From Elusimicrobia bacterium RIFOXYB2_FULL_49_7 (GTDB taxonomy: Bacteria; Fibrobacterota; OXYB2-FULL-49-7), in assembly GCA_001800515.1 (NCBI GenBank), contig MGVN01000117.1, positions 15,550 through 37,747 of the forward strand: DNA of 22,198 nucleotides, read 5' to 3'. A program made the position numbers and the translations under genes. The notes beneath the pieces were generated by a model. The model ran no database searches. It was not told where the DNA came from and was given only the letters and a program-made list of their open reading frames with translations. This document shows positions 15,307 through 22,198 of this stretch, piece by piece; the first letter of the stretch is position 1; each line of letters begins with the position of its first letter.

Positions 15307-15963
15307 ATGGATGTTCGAACCCTGATACGCAGCCTGCTCATCGGCTTTCTGCCGGTAGTCGCCTTTATTGCGGCAGACCATTATTTCTCAAACCGGTTCG
15401 ACGAGCAAAAGGGGATGCAATACGCCCTCCTGTTCGCCATGGCCATCGGCGTGGCTCAATTGATTTTTATTCGGGTCCGTGAAAAACGGCTCGACAAGAT
15501 GACCCTTTTTGACACGCTTCTGGTCCTGGTGATGGGCAGCATCTCCTTTCTTTCCGGCAACGACCTTTTTTTCAAGCTTAAACCCGCTTTAATAGAATTG
15601 ATCATGGTCATCTTGCTTTTTATCATCGCTTTTTTCTCACCCCGTCTGCTGCTATTGATGACCGGCCGCTTTACTCAGGGCATGGAAATGACGGAGCTTC
15701 ACCTGAAACTCATGCAGCGCAATGCCGCCGGCATGTTTTTTATCTTCCTATTTCATACCCTTCTCACGATCTATGCCGCGTTCAAACTTTCGCGCGATGC
15801 CTGGGCATTTATCAGCGGCGGTCTTTTCTATATTCTGGCCGGCATTTATTTCCTGTCTATCTTTATCATGGCACGGATTCGTCGATCACGAATACGAAAA
15901 AGCGCAATAGGCGAAGCGGTGATCTGGTCTCCTAAATCAAAAATCCGCAAGCGTTCCATTTAA
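15307..15963 (+). CDS. yciB: YciB-like (septation protein A family) inner membrane protein
   Basis: This 218-residue protein has about six membrane segments (roughly residues 5-22, 38-55, 68-85, 94-111, 140-160 and 168-188). The family signature is visible as LFDTLLVLVMG, GNDLFFKLKPALIE and the later LxxRNAAGMFF. YciB/IspZ proteins sit in the inner membrane and help keep the envelope and divisome in order. I chose ATG 15307 because AAAGGA lies 9 bases upstream; ATG 15298 would put that site on top of the start codon. The C-terminus is basic and short. It stands alone between divergent and convergent minus-strand genes, so it is probably a single-gene unit. Confidence 0.75.
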   Translation: MDVRTLIRSLLIGFLPVVAFIAADHYFSNRFDEQKGMQYALLFAMAIGVAQLIFIRVREKRLDKMTLFDTLLVLVMGSISFLSGNDLFFKLKPALIELIMVILLFIIAFFSPRLLLLMTGRFTQGMEMTELHLKLMQRNAAGMFFIFLFHTLLTIYAAFKLSRDAWAFISGGLFYILAGIYFLSIFIMARIRRSRIRKSAIGEAVIWSPKSKIRKRSI

Positions 15964-16029
15964 TCCTTGAACCTGACCCCGCCTCGCCGGGTAAACCTCT
16001 GTCAGAATGTATCGGGTGATTTCGTTCCC

Positions 16030-17292
16030 CTACTCATTATGCAGCGCCGTGACCGGACGCATGCGAAAAGCACGAAGGGCCGGGAAGAGGCCAAATACCA
16101 GCCCGACTAAAACAGACACCGCCCCACCCTGCAGAATGTAAATCATCAGCGGGCCAGGGGTCGCTCCAGGCGCCGCCAGGGCAAAGCCTGCTGGAATCAA
16201 AAACGCACCCATCAAGAGTCCCACGCCACCGCCCATCAGACTGAGAAAACACGCTTCAAATAGGAACTGAAGAAAGATTTGAACCGGCGAGGCACCGATA
16301 GCGCTGCGAATGCCGATTTCACGAACCCGGGCACTGACCGATGTCAGCATGACATTCATGATATTCAAACCGCCGACCAACAGGGATAACAGCGTAATAA
16401 TAAAAAAGGTCAGACGTACTTTTTCGATGGTGCCCTGCATGTTGGAGACCCAATCCGCGGTCCGAAAGGTAAAGTCCGTGACACCGCGATGCAGGCGGAC
16501 AAGCTTTTGTCGGATATTCTCCTTGGCCGTAGTTGTGTCCGCGTCTGCGGTAAGTCCCAGATAGAGCCCGTCTGTCCGGATATTATTTCCGCTGATGTTC
16601 TTTTCGTAGTACTTAAGGGGCATAAAGATACCGTATTTGTAGATGGGCCATTCTGTCCCCACCTTTTCCTTTGAAAAAACACCCACTATTTTGGGCGCAA
16701 TACCGAGTGAAAGATAAATCCGGCGGCCTAACAACTTTTGTTCGGTGACTCCCTGTTCTTTCTGGAGTTTCTTAAATAAGGGAAAGGTCATAAGCGCCAC
16801 ATCCGAACCGTGGTCATATTCACCGGGAAAAATGTCGCGACCATAATCCATACGGTGACGATTCATAAAATCCGGGCTGACCCCCGCGACACAGCAGAGA
16901 TATTCTTCATTTCTCATGCCAAAGGTCACCTTAAAAGAAAGGAGTAGTTTGGACAGCGATCGGATACCCGGTACCTGTGCCTTTAAACTATCCAGGTCCG
17001 AAAAACGAAGCCCCGGACTCCGCGCCATATCATAGGCGTCCTTTCCGTCCAAGGGTTGTCGCCCCTCCACGATCACCTGATGATGACCCCCGATTTCCGC
17101 AATGAAAGCCTCGGTTTCGCGTGTCTGCCAATCACCCAGCATCTTCAGCGTCATAAAGGAAAGTATACCGAGTGTGATACCGAGAACGGAAAGAAAAGAA
17201 CGGAGCTTATGGGTCCATAATTCTTGATAGGCGGATTGCAAACAGGCCGAAAAGAAATTAATGGTTTTGAACACAAATCGGCTGCGCATCAT
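16030..17292 (-). CDS. FtsX/MacB-type ABC permease (second)
   Basis: This 420-residue permease has one N-terminal membrane segment (near LRSFLSVLGITLGIL), a large periplasmic MacB-PCD-like region (about residues 50-290) and three C-terminal membrane segments (starting LTFFIITLLSLLVGGLNIMNVML). The family marker after the second segment, REIGIRSAIGAS, is present. Such permeases do not import; they transmit ATP hydrolysis to periplasmic substrates or lipoproteins. ATG 17290-17292 overlaps the first permease's stop as ATGA; ATG 17298 is also possible. It ends the operon; the 66 bases after its stop, before yciB's convergent end, contain no clear terminator. Confidence 0.9.
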   Translation of the reverse strand: MMRSRFVFKTINFFSACLQSAYQELWTHKLRSFLSVLGITLGILSFMTLKMLGDWQTRETEAFIAEIGGHHQVIVEGRQPLDGKDAYDMARSPGLRFSDLDSLKAQVPGIRSLSKLLLSFKVTFGMRNEEYLCCVAGVSPDFMNRHRMDYGRDIFPGEYDHGSDVALMTFPLFKKLQKEQGVTEQKLLGRRIYLSLGIAPKIVGVFSKEKVGTEWPIYKYGIFMPLKYYEKNISGNNIRTDGLYLGLTADADTTTAKENIRQKLVRLHRGVTDFTFRTADWVSNMQGTIEKVRLTFFIITLLSLLVGGLNIMNVMLTSVSARVREIGIRSAIGASPVQIFLQFLFEACFLSLMGGGVGLLMGAFLIPAGFALAAPGATPGPLMIYILQGGAVSVLVGLVFGLFPALRAFRMRPVTALHNE

Positions 17293-18491
17293 TGCCATCC
17301 GATAGCTTTAGCCGGGGTAAGGCGGGCGGCAACCCAGGCCGGAATAAGACCGGATAAAACGCCCGCGGTACAAGCCGCGCCCATGGCCAGAAAATAATCG
17401 GCGGGTAACAAAAGCCCAGGCCAAGGCAAAAATGAGGCGCGAGAAAGCAGTGTACCGCCCGCTACGCCCAAGGCCCCGCCCACGAATGAAATCAACAACG
17501 CTTCTAAAAGATGTTGGAGAAAAATGTCCCCATTGGAACTGCCCAGCGCTTTGAGCATACCGATTTCCCTGACGCGATCGTGAATCAGGGAGAGAAAAAC
17601 ATTCACAATACCCACCATGCCAAGCAGGAGAGTAATAGTGCCGACACTGATCATTACCCGGCGGGCAATACGCCGCTGCTGTTCTTCTTGCGCCAGAATT
17701 TCAACCATACTGTTCAACTCAAAATCACGCACCCCGCGATGCTGCCGAAGCAATAGGGTTTCCATGGCCGCTTTGACACGCGGTACGTCCGCTTCGCTTT
17801 TGCACATGAAGTCGCACTTTTTCAAGGGCGTGCTTCGCGAGGCGAAATGTTTCCAATATAAGGGAATGGGATAGTGAACCACATGGTCCCAATTTTCACT
17901 GCTCAGAATACCCACCACTTCCATGGGCACGTTGTTGAACGCAATCTTATTTCCGATCCAGGGGCTGTCGCGGAAGAATTTGGCCGCCAAAACAGAATCA
18001 ATGATACAGACGGGTTTGATCTGTTTGAACTCTTCTTCGGTAATGAAACGGCCCTGGCGCAGAGATTTGGCCATATAGGTCTCCTGATAATGAAAACCCA
18101 TGGCATTATCCACTACATCATAGGTGGCATTTCCGTAGGAAGCGCGGCCATGGAGATAGGCGCGCGGAACGGAAAACTTCAGGCCCGAAATCTCCCGTTC
18201 CATGTGTTCCACATGGTCGGGCAGGAGTCCGGGTGACATGCCGAAACGGACTTTTTCACGGGCCGTAGTCGGTCTGGGCACCTCATAATAAATCATCTTC
18301 AAACCGCCGTTAGCCTCCAGTTCTTTTTCCACCTCCCGGTTCATGGCGCGAAGTACGCCCAAGGTGATGAGAAGCGATGAAACGCCGAAAAAAAGGCTTA
18401 AACAAATAATGGCGGAACGCCCCGGATTGGTCCGAATGTCGTCTGCTGCCAATGTGGCGGCAATTTTAACGGACTTGAAGATCGGTATCAT
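17289..18491 (-). CDS. FtsX/MacB-type ABC permease (first)
   Basis: This 400-residue permease has the same build as its neighbour: an N-terminal segment (SAIICLSLFFGVSSLLITLG), a periplasmic region, and three C-terminal segments, with REIGMLKALGSS as the family motif. The two permeases are clearly different sequences, so they probably form a heterodimer, unlike the MacB homodimer and more like LolC/LolE. ATG 18489-18491 was chosen; it overlaps the ATPase gene by 26 bases, and an upstream in-frame ATG at 18554 would add residues that are the other frame of the ATPase end. No Shine-Dalgarno site is evident, so translation is probably coupled to the ATPase gene. Confidence 0.9.
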   Translation of the reverse strand: MIPIFKSVKIAATLAADDIRTNPGRSAIICLSLFFGVSSLLITLGVLRAMNREVEKELEANGGLKMIYYEVPRPTTAREKVRFGMSPGLLPDHVEHMEREISGLKFSVPRAYLHGRASYGNATYDVVDNAMGFHYQETYMAKSLRQGRFITEEEFKQIKPVCIIDSVLAAKFFRDSPWIGNKIAFNNVPMEVVGILSSENWDHVVHYPIPLYWKHFASRSTPLKKCDFMCKSEADVPRVKAAMETLLLRQHRGVRDFELNSMVEILAQEEQQRRIARRVMISVGTITLLLGMVGIVNVFLSLIHDRVREIGMLKALGSSNGDIFLQHLLEALLISFVGGALGVAGGTLLSRASFLPWPGLLLPADYFLAMGAACTAGVLSGLIPAWVAARLTPAKAIGWQ

Positions 18492-19170
18492 GAGAAAGGT
18501 GCCCGTCAATGAGACGATAGCGGGTTTGTCCGTAAGCAGCCACTGCGGGATCATGGGTAATCAGAACAATCGCATGGCCGTCCTGATGAAGCTCCTGAAA
18601 AAGGGTCATGATATCACGGGTCGTGGCGGTGTCCAAGTTACCTGTCGGTTCATCCGCTAAAACAAGCCGCGGTTTGTTGATCAGCGCCCGTGCAATGGCG
18701 GTGCGCTGTTTTTGTCCGCCCGAAATTTCCATGGGTCGGTGGCGTCGCCGCTCCCAGATGTGCAACCGTTTCAAGAGCGTTTCCACCCGTTCTTTCCGTT
18801 CCAGAGGGGAAAGATCCCCATAAATCAGGGGAAGTCCGACATTCTGTTCCACGGTCATCTGATTGAACAGGTTGAAATTCTGAAAAACAAAACCGAGCTT
18901 GGTGTTTCGAAAACGGGCAATACCCGTAGAGGAAAGTTCCGCAATACGCTGTCCATCAAAATGAAATTCCCCGCTATCCGGTAAATCCAAACATCCCAGT
19001 ATATTGAGGAGTGTAGATTTTCCGCTACCCGAGGGACCCATGATGACCGCGAATTCACCTTCATGCACATCCAGATGAATATTAAATAATACCGGGATCT
19101 CATTGTTGCCGAGTCGATATCCTTTACCGACCTTTTTTAGACTTAACAAAAGAGCGGATGACGCGCCCAT
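18466..19170 (-). CDS. ABC transporter ATPase, MacB/LolD type
   Basis: This is the 234-residue energy-coupling subunit for the two permeases. Motifs are Walker [10 protein letters not shown] (45-53), Q97 in FVFQN, signature ISGGQKQR (from 149; the first residue is Ile instead of Leu), Walker B LVLADE (173-174 acids) and H206 in ITHD. The sequence [12 protein letters not shown] is typical of the MacB/LolD/FtsE branch. ATG 19168-19170 follows GAGTGA; GTG 19177-19179, overlapping the adaptor's stop, is an alternative that adds three residues. Order and overlaps (adaptor, ATPase, permease, permease) show one operon. Confidence 0.93.
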   Translation of the reverse strand: MGASSALLLSLKKVGKGYRLGNNEIPVLFNIHLDVHEGEFAVIMGPSGSGKSTLLNILGCLDLPDSGEFHFDGQRIAELSSTGIARFRNTKLGFVFQNFNLFNQMTVEQNVGLPLIYGDLSPLERKERVETLLKRLHIWERRRHRPMEISGGQKQRTAIARALINKPRLVLADEPTGNLDTATTRDIMTLFQELHQDGHAIVLITHDPAVAAYGQTRYRLIDGHLSHDTDLQVR

Positions 19171-19175
19171 GAAAA

Positions 19176-20252
19176 TCACTCAGCCGCCGGCTTGGGTTCC
19201 AGAACACAGTCATTTTCCGAGAGGCCGCTCAGGATTTCGATAAACTGATAATCCGTGACACCGGTCTTGACTTCACGCTCCGTTTCTTCGCCGTTTGCAC
19301 TCATCCTGTGAACAATCGGCGTTTTTCCGGGACGCGGCTGCACAAAGTCGCATGGGAGAACCAGCGCGTCCGACTTGTCCAGGATGATAAATTCAACACT
19401 TACATTGATGCCGGGAACCAAGCGGGGATTGTTCTCCATCACTTCCACGCGTACTTCGAAGGAGCGAACCGATTTGTTCTCCTCGAGTTTTGCGTTGCGG
19501 GAGATAAAGGCAATGCGTCCCTTGGCGCGTACCGTGGGGTCTGTTTCGAGATAAAGGCTGACCGGTGTTTCGGGGGTGAGCGCGTGGTAGTCCACTTCAT
19601 TGACCCGGCAGTTCACCTGCATGACATGCGCATCCGCCAAAATGCCGATAGTGGAACCGCCGGAATAGCCGGTGGTGGCGGAAACCACGATTTCGCCCAC
19701 TTTGGTATCCAGACTCAACAGTGTACCGTTGATAGGCGCCGTCAGCGCGCTCTTTTGGAGTTTTTCATTCACATCTTTAATGTCAATATCAATCGCATCC
19801 AACTCCACGTTTTTCAGTGCCAGACGGTCCCATTCGTCCTGCACGCTTCGGGTGGATACGGTGCCTGACGCCGCCAGAACGGAATCATTCCGATACTCCC
19901 GTTCAAGGATACCATATTCCAATTCCGTCTTTTTTCGCTGAAGCATCAGTTTGACCTTGGCGTTTTCGAACGGGCGGGGATCAATGGTCAGAATGGTGTC
20001 CCCAGGTTTGAGCTCAGACCCTTCCATTGCATAAATGCAAGTAATGACACCGGATACCTCACTCTTCAGGGAAATTTGGTTCTTAGGCTCCAGGACACCA
20101 AGCAGGGTGACCGCGTCCCTCAGGTCTTTTCGCTCAAGCCGGGCTTTGCGCCTGGCATTCACCGGATCATTCTTTTTCTGATCCGTGCTGCAACCAAAGA
20201 GAAGCAGCCATAGCGAAAAAAGAAGGGTGAAAGGGGGAATAATATTTCTCAC
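19176..20252 (-). CDS. HlyD/MacA-type periplasmic adaptor lipoprotein
   Basis: The 358-residue protein begins with a hydrophobic stretch ending in a lipobox LFGC; the cysteine is residue 21 if GTG 20250-20252 is the start, so it should be a lipid-anchored periplasmic adaptor. It then shows the membrane-fusion-protein plan: a first lipoyl half (SEVSGVITCIYAMEGSELKPGDTILTID), a coiled hairpin with many charged residues (about 85-155), the second lipoyl half (LTAPINGTLLSLDTKVGE), a beta-barrel domain and a C-terminal domain. It is the first gene of the ABC export operon; no TolC-type outer-membrane partner lies in the window. TTG 20303 and other starts further up lack a ribosome site. Confidence 0.9.
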   Translation of the reverse strand: MRNIIPPFTLLFSLWLLLFGCSTDQKKNDPVNARRKARLERKDLRDAVTLLGVLEPKNQISLKSEVSGVITCIYAMEGSELKPGDTILTIDPRPFENAKVKLMLQRKKTELEYGILEREYRNDSVLAASGTVSTRSVQDEWDRLALKNVELDAIDIDIKDVNEKLQKSALTAPINGTLLSLDTKVGEIVVSATTGYSGGSTIGILADAHVMQVNCRVNEVDYHALTPETPVSLYLETDPTVRAKGRIAFISRNAKLEENKSVRSFEVRVEVMENNPRLVPGINVSVEFIILDKSDALVLPCDFVQPRPGKTPIVHRMSANGEETEREVKTGVTDYQFIEILSGLSENDCVLEPKPAAE

Positions 20253-20334
20253 GGTTCTATCCAGGTTGACGTAGCGGATTAAAAACGGTAAAAAGATAAA
20301 CAAAAAGAGGGGAATTATGCCAGAACAGAGGTAT

Positions 20335-20365
20335 AAAAAAGCCCCCCTGTATTACGCAGGAGGGC
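20335..20365 (-). terminator. Rho-independent terminator of the pfp-fba operon
   Basis: In the minus-strand RNA, GCCCTCCTG (20357-20365) pairs with CAGGGGGGC (20341-20349) across a 7-base loop, giving 9 pairs with one G-U wobble. Six T residues follow (20335-20340). It begins about 30 bases past the fba stop and separates it from the ABC export operon. The mismatch would be C-A if read from the plus strand, which supports minus-strand use. Confidence 0.9.
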
Positions 20366-20393
20366 TTCTCATTTCTATGACGGATGCATCGGA

Positions 20394-21401
20394 TTAACCG
20401 AAAATGATTTTCCCTTTTCCGGCAGAGCCGAGAACCGCCTTGTTCTTTTCCGCAATCATGGCCTTTAATTCATCACGGGCAGGCCCAAGGTACTTGCGCG
20501 GGTCGAATTCAGAAGGCTTTTCGGCAAAGACCTTGCGGATGACCGCAGTCATGGCCAACCGGCCATCGGAATCGATATTGATCTTGCAGACCGCAGAAGT
20601 GGCCGCTTTGCGGAGCTGCTCTTCCGGAATGCCGACCGCGTTCTTCATCGCACCGCCGTTCTTGTTGATCATTTCAACATATTTTGGAACCACAGAACTG
20701 GCGCCATGCAGAACAATGGGGAAACCGGGAATGCGTTTTTCGATTTCCTCAAGGATATCGAAGCGGAGTGGAGGCGGGACCAAAACACCGTCCGAATTAC
20801 GGGTACACTGTTCCGGTTTGAATTTGTTGGCGCCGTGCGAGGTGCCGATGCTGATGGCCAGCGAATCCACTCCCGTTCTCTTGACAAAATTCTCCACATC
20901 TTCGGGCTGGGTATAGATGGATTTTGCGGCTTCCACATCATCTTCGATACCGGCCAGCACACCCAGCTCCCCCTCTACCGTAACATCGTATTGATGAGCA
21001 TATTCGACCACCTGGCGAGTGAGTTCAATATTTTTGTCAAAAGAGTGGTGGGAACCGTCAATCATGACCGACGAAAAACCGGACTCAATGCAGGACTGGC
21101 ACAATTCAAAGGTGTCGCCATGATCCAGATGGAGGGCGAACTTGAGCTTGGAGCCCATGCTCTCAAGCATTTTAATGGCCCCTTCCGCCATGTACCGGAG
21201 CAGCACCTGGTTGGCATACTTACGCGCACCCGAGCTGACCTGCAGAATAAAGGGGGAATCCGACTCCGCGCAGCCGGTCACAATGGCCTGAAGTTGTTCC
21301 ATATTATTGAAATTATAGGCCGGAATCGCGAACTTGCCTTTCATGGCTTCTGCGAACATCTTCTTGGTGTTCACGAGGCCGATGTCTTTATAAGAGACCA
21401 T
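20394..21401 (-). CDS. fba: Class II fructose-bisphosphate aldolase
   Basis: The enzyme cleaves or forms fructose 1,6-bisphosphate from dihydroxyacetone phosphate and glyceraldehyde 3-phosphate using Zn2+. The 335-residue sequence has HLDHGD (catalytic D93, zinc ligand H94), VEGELG (E143/E145), GTSHG (H189) and LHGASS (H232), all the usual metal and active-site positions. KINIDSDGRLAMTA and the DPRKYLGPARDEL tail are typical of the subgroup seen in spirochaetes and FCB bacteria. ATG 21399-21401 follows a strong AAGGAG site. The gene lies 14 bases after the phosphofructokinase stop and ends in an intrinsic terminator, so the two form a glycolysis operon. Confidence 0.97.
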   Translation of the reverse strand: MVSYKDIGLVNTKKMFAEAMKGKFAIPAYNFNNMEQLQAIVTGCAESDSPFILQVSSGARKYANQVLLRYMAEGAIKMLESMGSKLKFALHLDHGDTFELCQSCIESGFSSVMIDGSHHSFDKNIELTRQVVEYAHQYDVTVEGELGVLAGIEDDVEAAKSIYTQPEDVENFVKRTGVDSLAISIGTSHGANKFKPEQCTRNSDGVLVPPPLRFDILEEIEKRIPGFPIVLHGASSVVPKYVEMINKNGGAMKNAVGIPEEQLRKAATSAVCKINIDSDGRLAMTAVIRKVFAEKPSEFDPRKYLGPARDELKAMIAEKNKAVLGSAGKGKIIFG

Positions 21402-21415
21402 GATCACTCCTTTTG

Positions 21416-22198
21416 TTAAGCATTTTTTATTCTGTGAACAGAGGGCGCTGCAATCCGATCCATGATGGCAAGGTCGCCGATGAGCGGACGAGCGTAGTTT
21501 TTAAATTCCGTGGTCACACCGTTGCCTTCGGCATTGATAAAGGAGTCGGGCATGACCTTGGTCTTGGCAGCCACGTCGGTTAATTTAACCAGTGAATATT
21601 CCACGGCATAATCGCCCACGCGGTTGATACACACGGAACCATCTACATTATGCCAAGCAGCGAATTGGACCGCTTTTTCACCCACTTCACGCGCTTCACT
21701 GGCATCCGCATCGCTGATGCAACCCAGAAAAGAGCGCTGCATGTAGCCCAACGTATCCGCACGAACCCGCTTTATTTTGGTCTTGGCTTTGATGAGATCA
21801 GCCAGAAGATCACCCAAAGCGCCGGTACCGGAAAGCTGGATGTTGCCGTGGGAATCTTTTTCCGCAGGTCCGGATTTCAGGGTGGTGACAATGGGCTTGT
21901 GATCCTTGTCGGAAATACCTTCGGATACGGCAATAATACAACGACCGTATTTATCGTAAACCGATTGCACATCCTGGATGAATTTGTCCGCATCAAATAC
22001 CCGTTCCGGGAGATAAATGAGATGCGGGCCATCGTCCGGAAACTTCTTGGCGAAAATGGCGCAAGCGGTCAGAAAACCGGCATGGCGTCCCATGACGACT
22101 GCGATATAGACACCCGGCAGGGCACGGTTGTCGAGATTGGCGCCCGCAAGGGCTTGGGCCACGAACTTGCCGGCTGAGCCGAAGCCCGGACAGTGTTC
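21416..22198 (-). CDS. pfp: PPi-dependent 6-phosphofructokinase (C-terminal part, cut by window edge)
   Basis: The reading frame is open to base 22198, so the N-terminal part, with the phosphate donor loop, is missing. The visible 260 residues begin HCPGFGSAGKFVAQ, which matches the HCPGFGSAAK of PPi-dependent enzymes (TP0108-like clade), followed by VVMGRHAGFL and the long segment RVRADTLGYMQRSFLG. PPi use saves ATP in glycolysis and is reversible; it is common in anaerobes. An ATP-dependent relative is not excluded because the donor-determining GGD motif lies outside. It stops 14 bases before fba and is probably co-transcribed. Confidence 0.88.
   Translation of the reverse strand, partial: EHCPGFGSAGKFVAQALAGANLDNRALPGVYIAVVMGRHAGFLTACAIFAKKFPDDGPHLIYLPERVFDADKFIQDVQSVYDKYGRCIIAVSEGISDKDHKPIVTTLKSGPAEKDSHGNIQLSGTGALGDLLADLIKAKTKIKRVRADTLGYMQRSFLGCISDADASEAREVGEKAVQFAAWHNVDGSVCINRVGDYAVEYSLVKLTDVAAKTKVMPDSFINAEGNGVTTEFKNYARPLIGDLAIMDRIAAPSVHRIKNA

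Noticed and set aside
15964..16029. Possible terminator between yciB and the second permease
   Set aside because: Only short imperfect repeats (CTGAC/GTCAG, CCC/GGG) without a T-run on either strand.
1..22198. tRNA, rRNA, CRISPR arrays, insertion sequences
   Set aside because: No cloverleaf pattern, repeat-spacer pattern, transposase or terminal inverted repeats were seen on reading through the window.

Overview
The window looks like chromosomal DNA of a Gram-negative, probably anaerobic or fermentative bacterium. Evidence is an outer-membrane barrel of the PorV/UPF0164 type, a lipoprotein-anchored periplasmic adaptor, PPi-dependent phosphofructokinase, ferrous-iron uptake (Feo), and class II aldolase. 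PorV-like barrels are typical of the Fibrobacterota/Chlorobi/Bacteroidota (FCB) neighbourhood. That is an inference; no rRNA or tRNA is present to place the organism. Some genes have strong Shine-Dalgarno sites (purM, dtxR-type regulator, fba). Several others have none, and one appears leaderless.

Layout. Positions 1-737: the tail of an unknown plus-strand protein meets a minus-strand vapBC toxin-antitoxin pair. Positions 738-1227: a gene-poor stretch with a divergent promoter pair and a small doubtful ORF. Positions 1228-6503, plus strand: a flavodoxin-fold NAD(P)H:quinone-oxidoreductase-like gene that seems internally deleted, then a GH42 beta-galactosidase-like enzyme overlapping purM, then dnaG. 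Positions 6504-9114, minus strand: a compact iron operon feoA-feoB-dtxR-type regulator, driven by a promoter whose spacer is filled by a 16-bp DtxR-like palindrome.

Positions 9153-15231, minus strand: a co-directional run, in transcription order a 62-aa protein, a nucleotidyltransferase-fold protein (a possible two-gene antitoxin/toxin-like pair), a PilZ c-di-GMP receptor, an M28 zinc aminopeptidase with a C-terminal winged-helix-like extension, and a very unusual 1037-aa exported protein. The last joins a PorV-like barrel, a TPR-like segment, a metallophosphatase-like domain with its metal ligands lost, and a TolB-like beta-propeller. Positions 15250-15963, plus strand: a YciB-like inner-membrane protein.

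Positions 16030-20252, minus strand: a MacAB/Lol-like ABC export operon (lipoprotein adaptor, ATPase, two different FtsX-type permeases). Positions 20335-22198, minus strand: glycolytic genes for PPi-phosphofructokinase (cut by the window edge) and class II fructose-bisphosphate aldolase, closed by a clear intrinsic terminator.

The candidate for an undescribed system is the barrel/pseudo-phosphatase/propeller fusion, possibly working with the M28 peptidase encoded just upstream. The iron operon has the best-supported regulatory circuit in the window.
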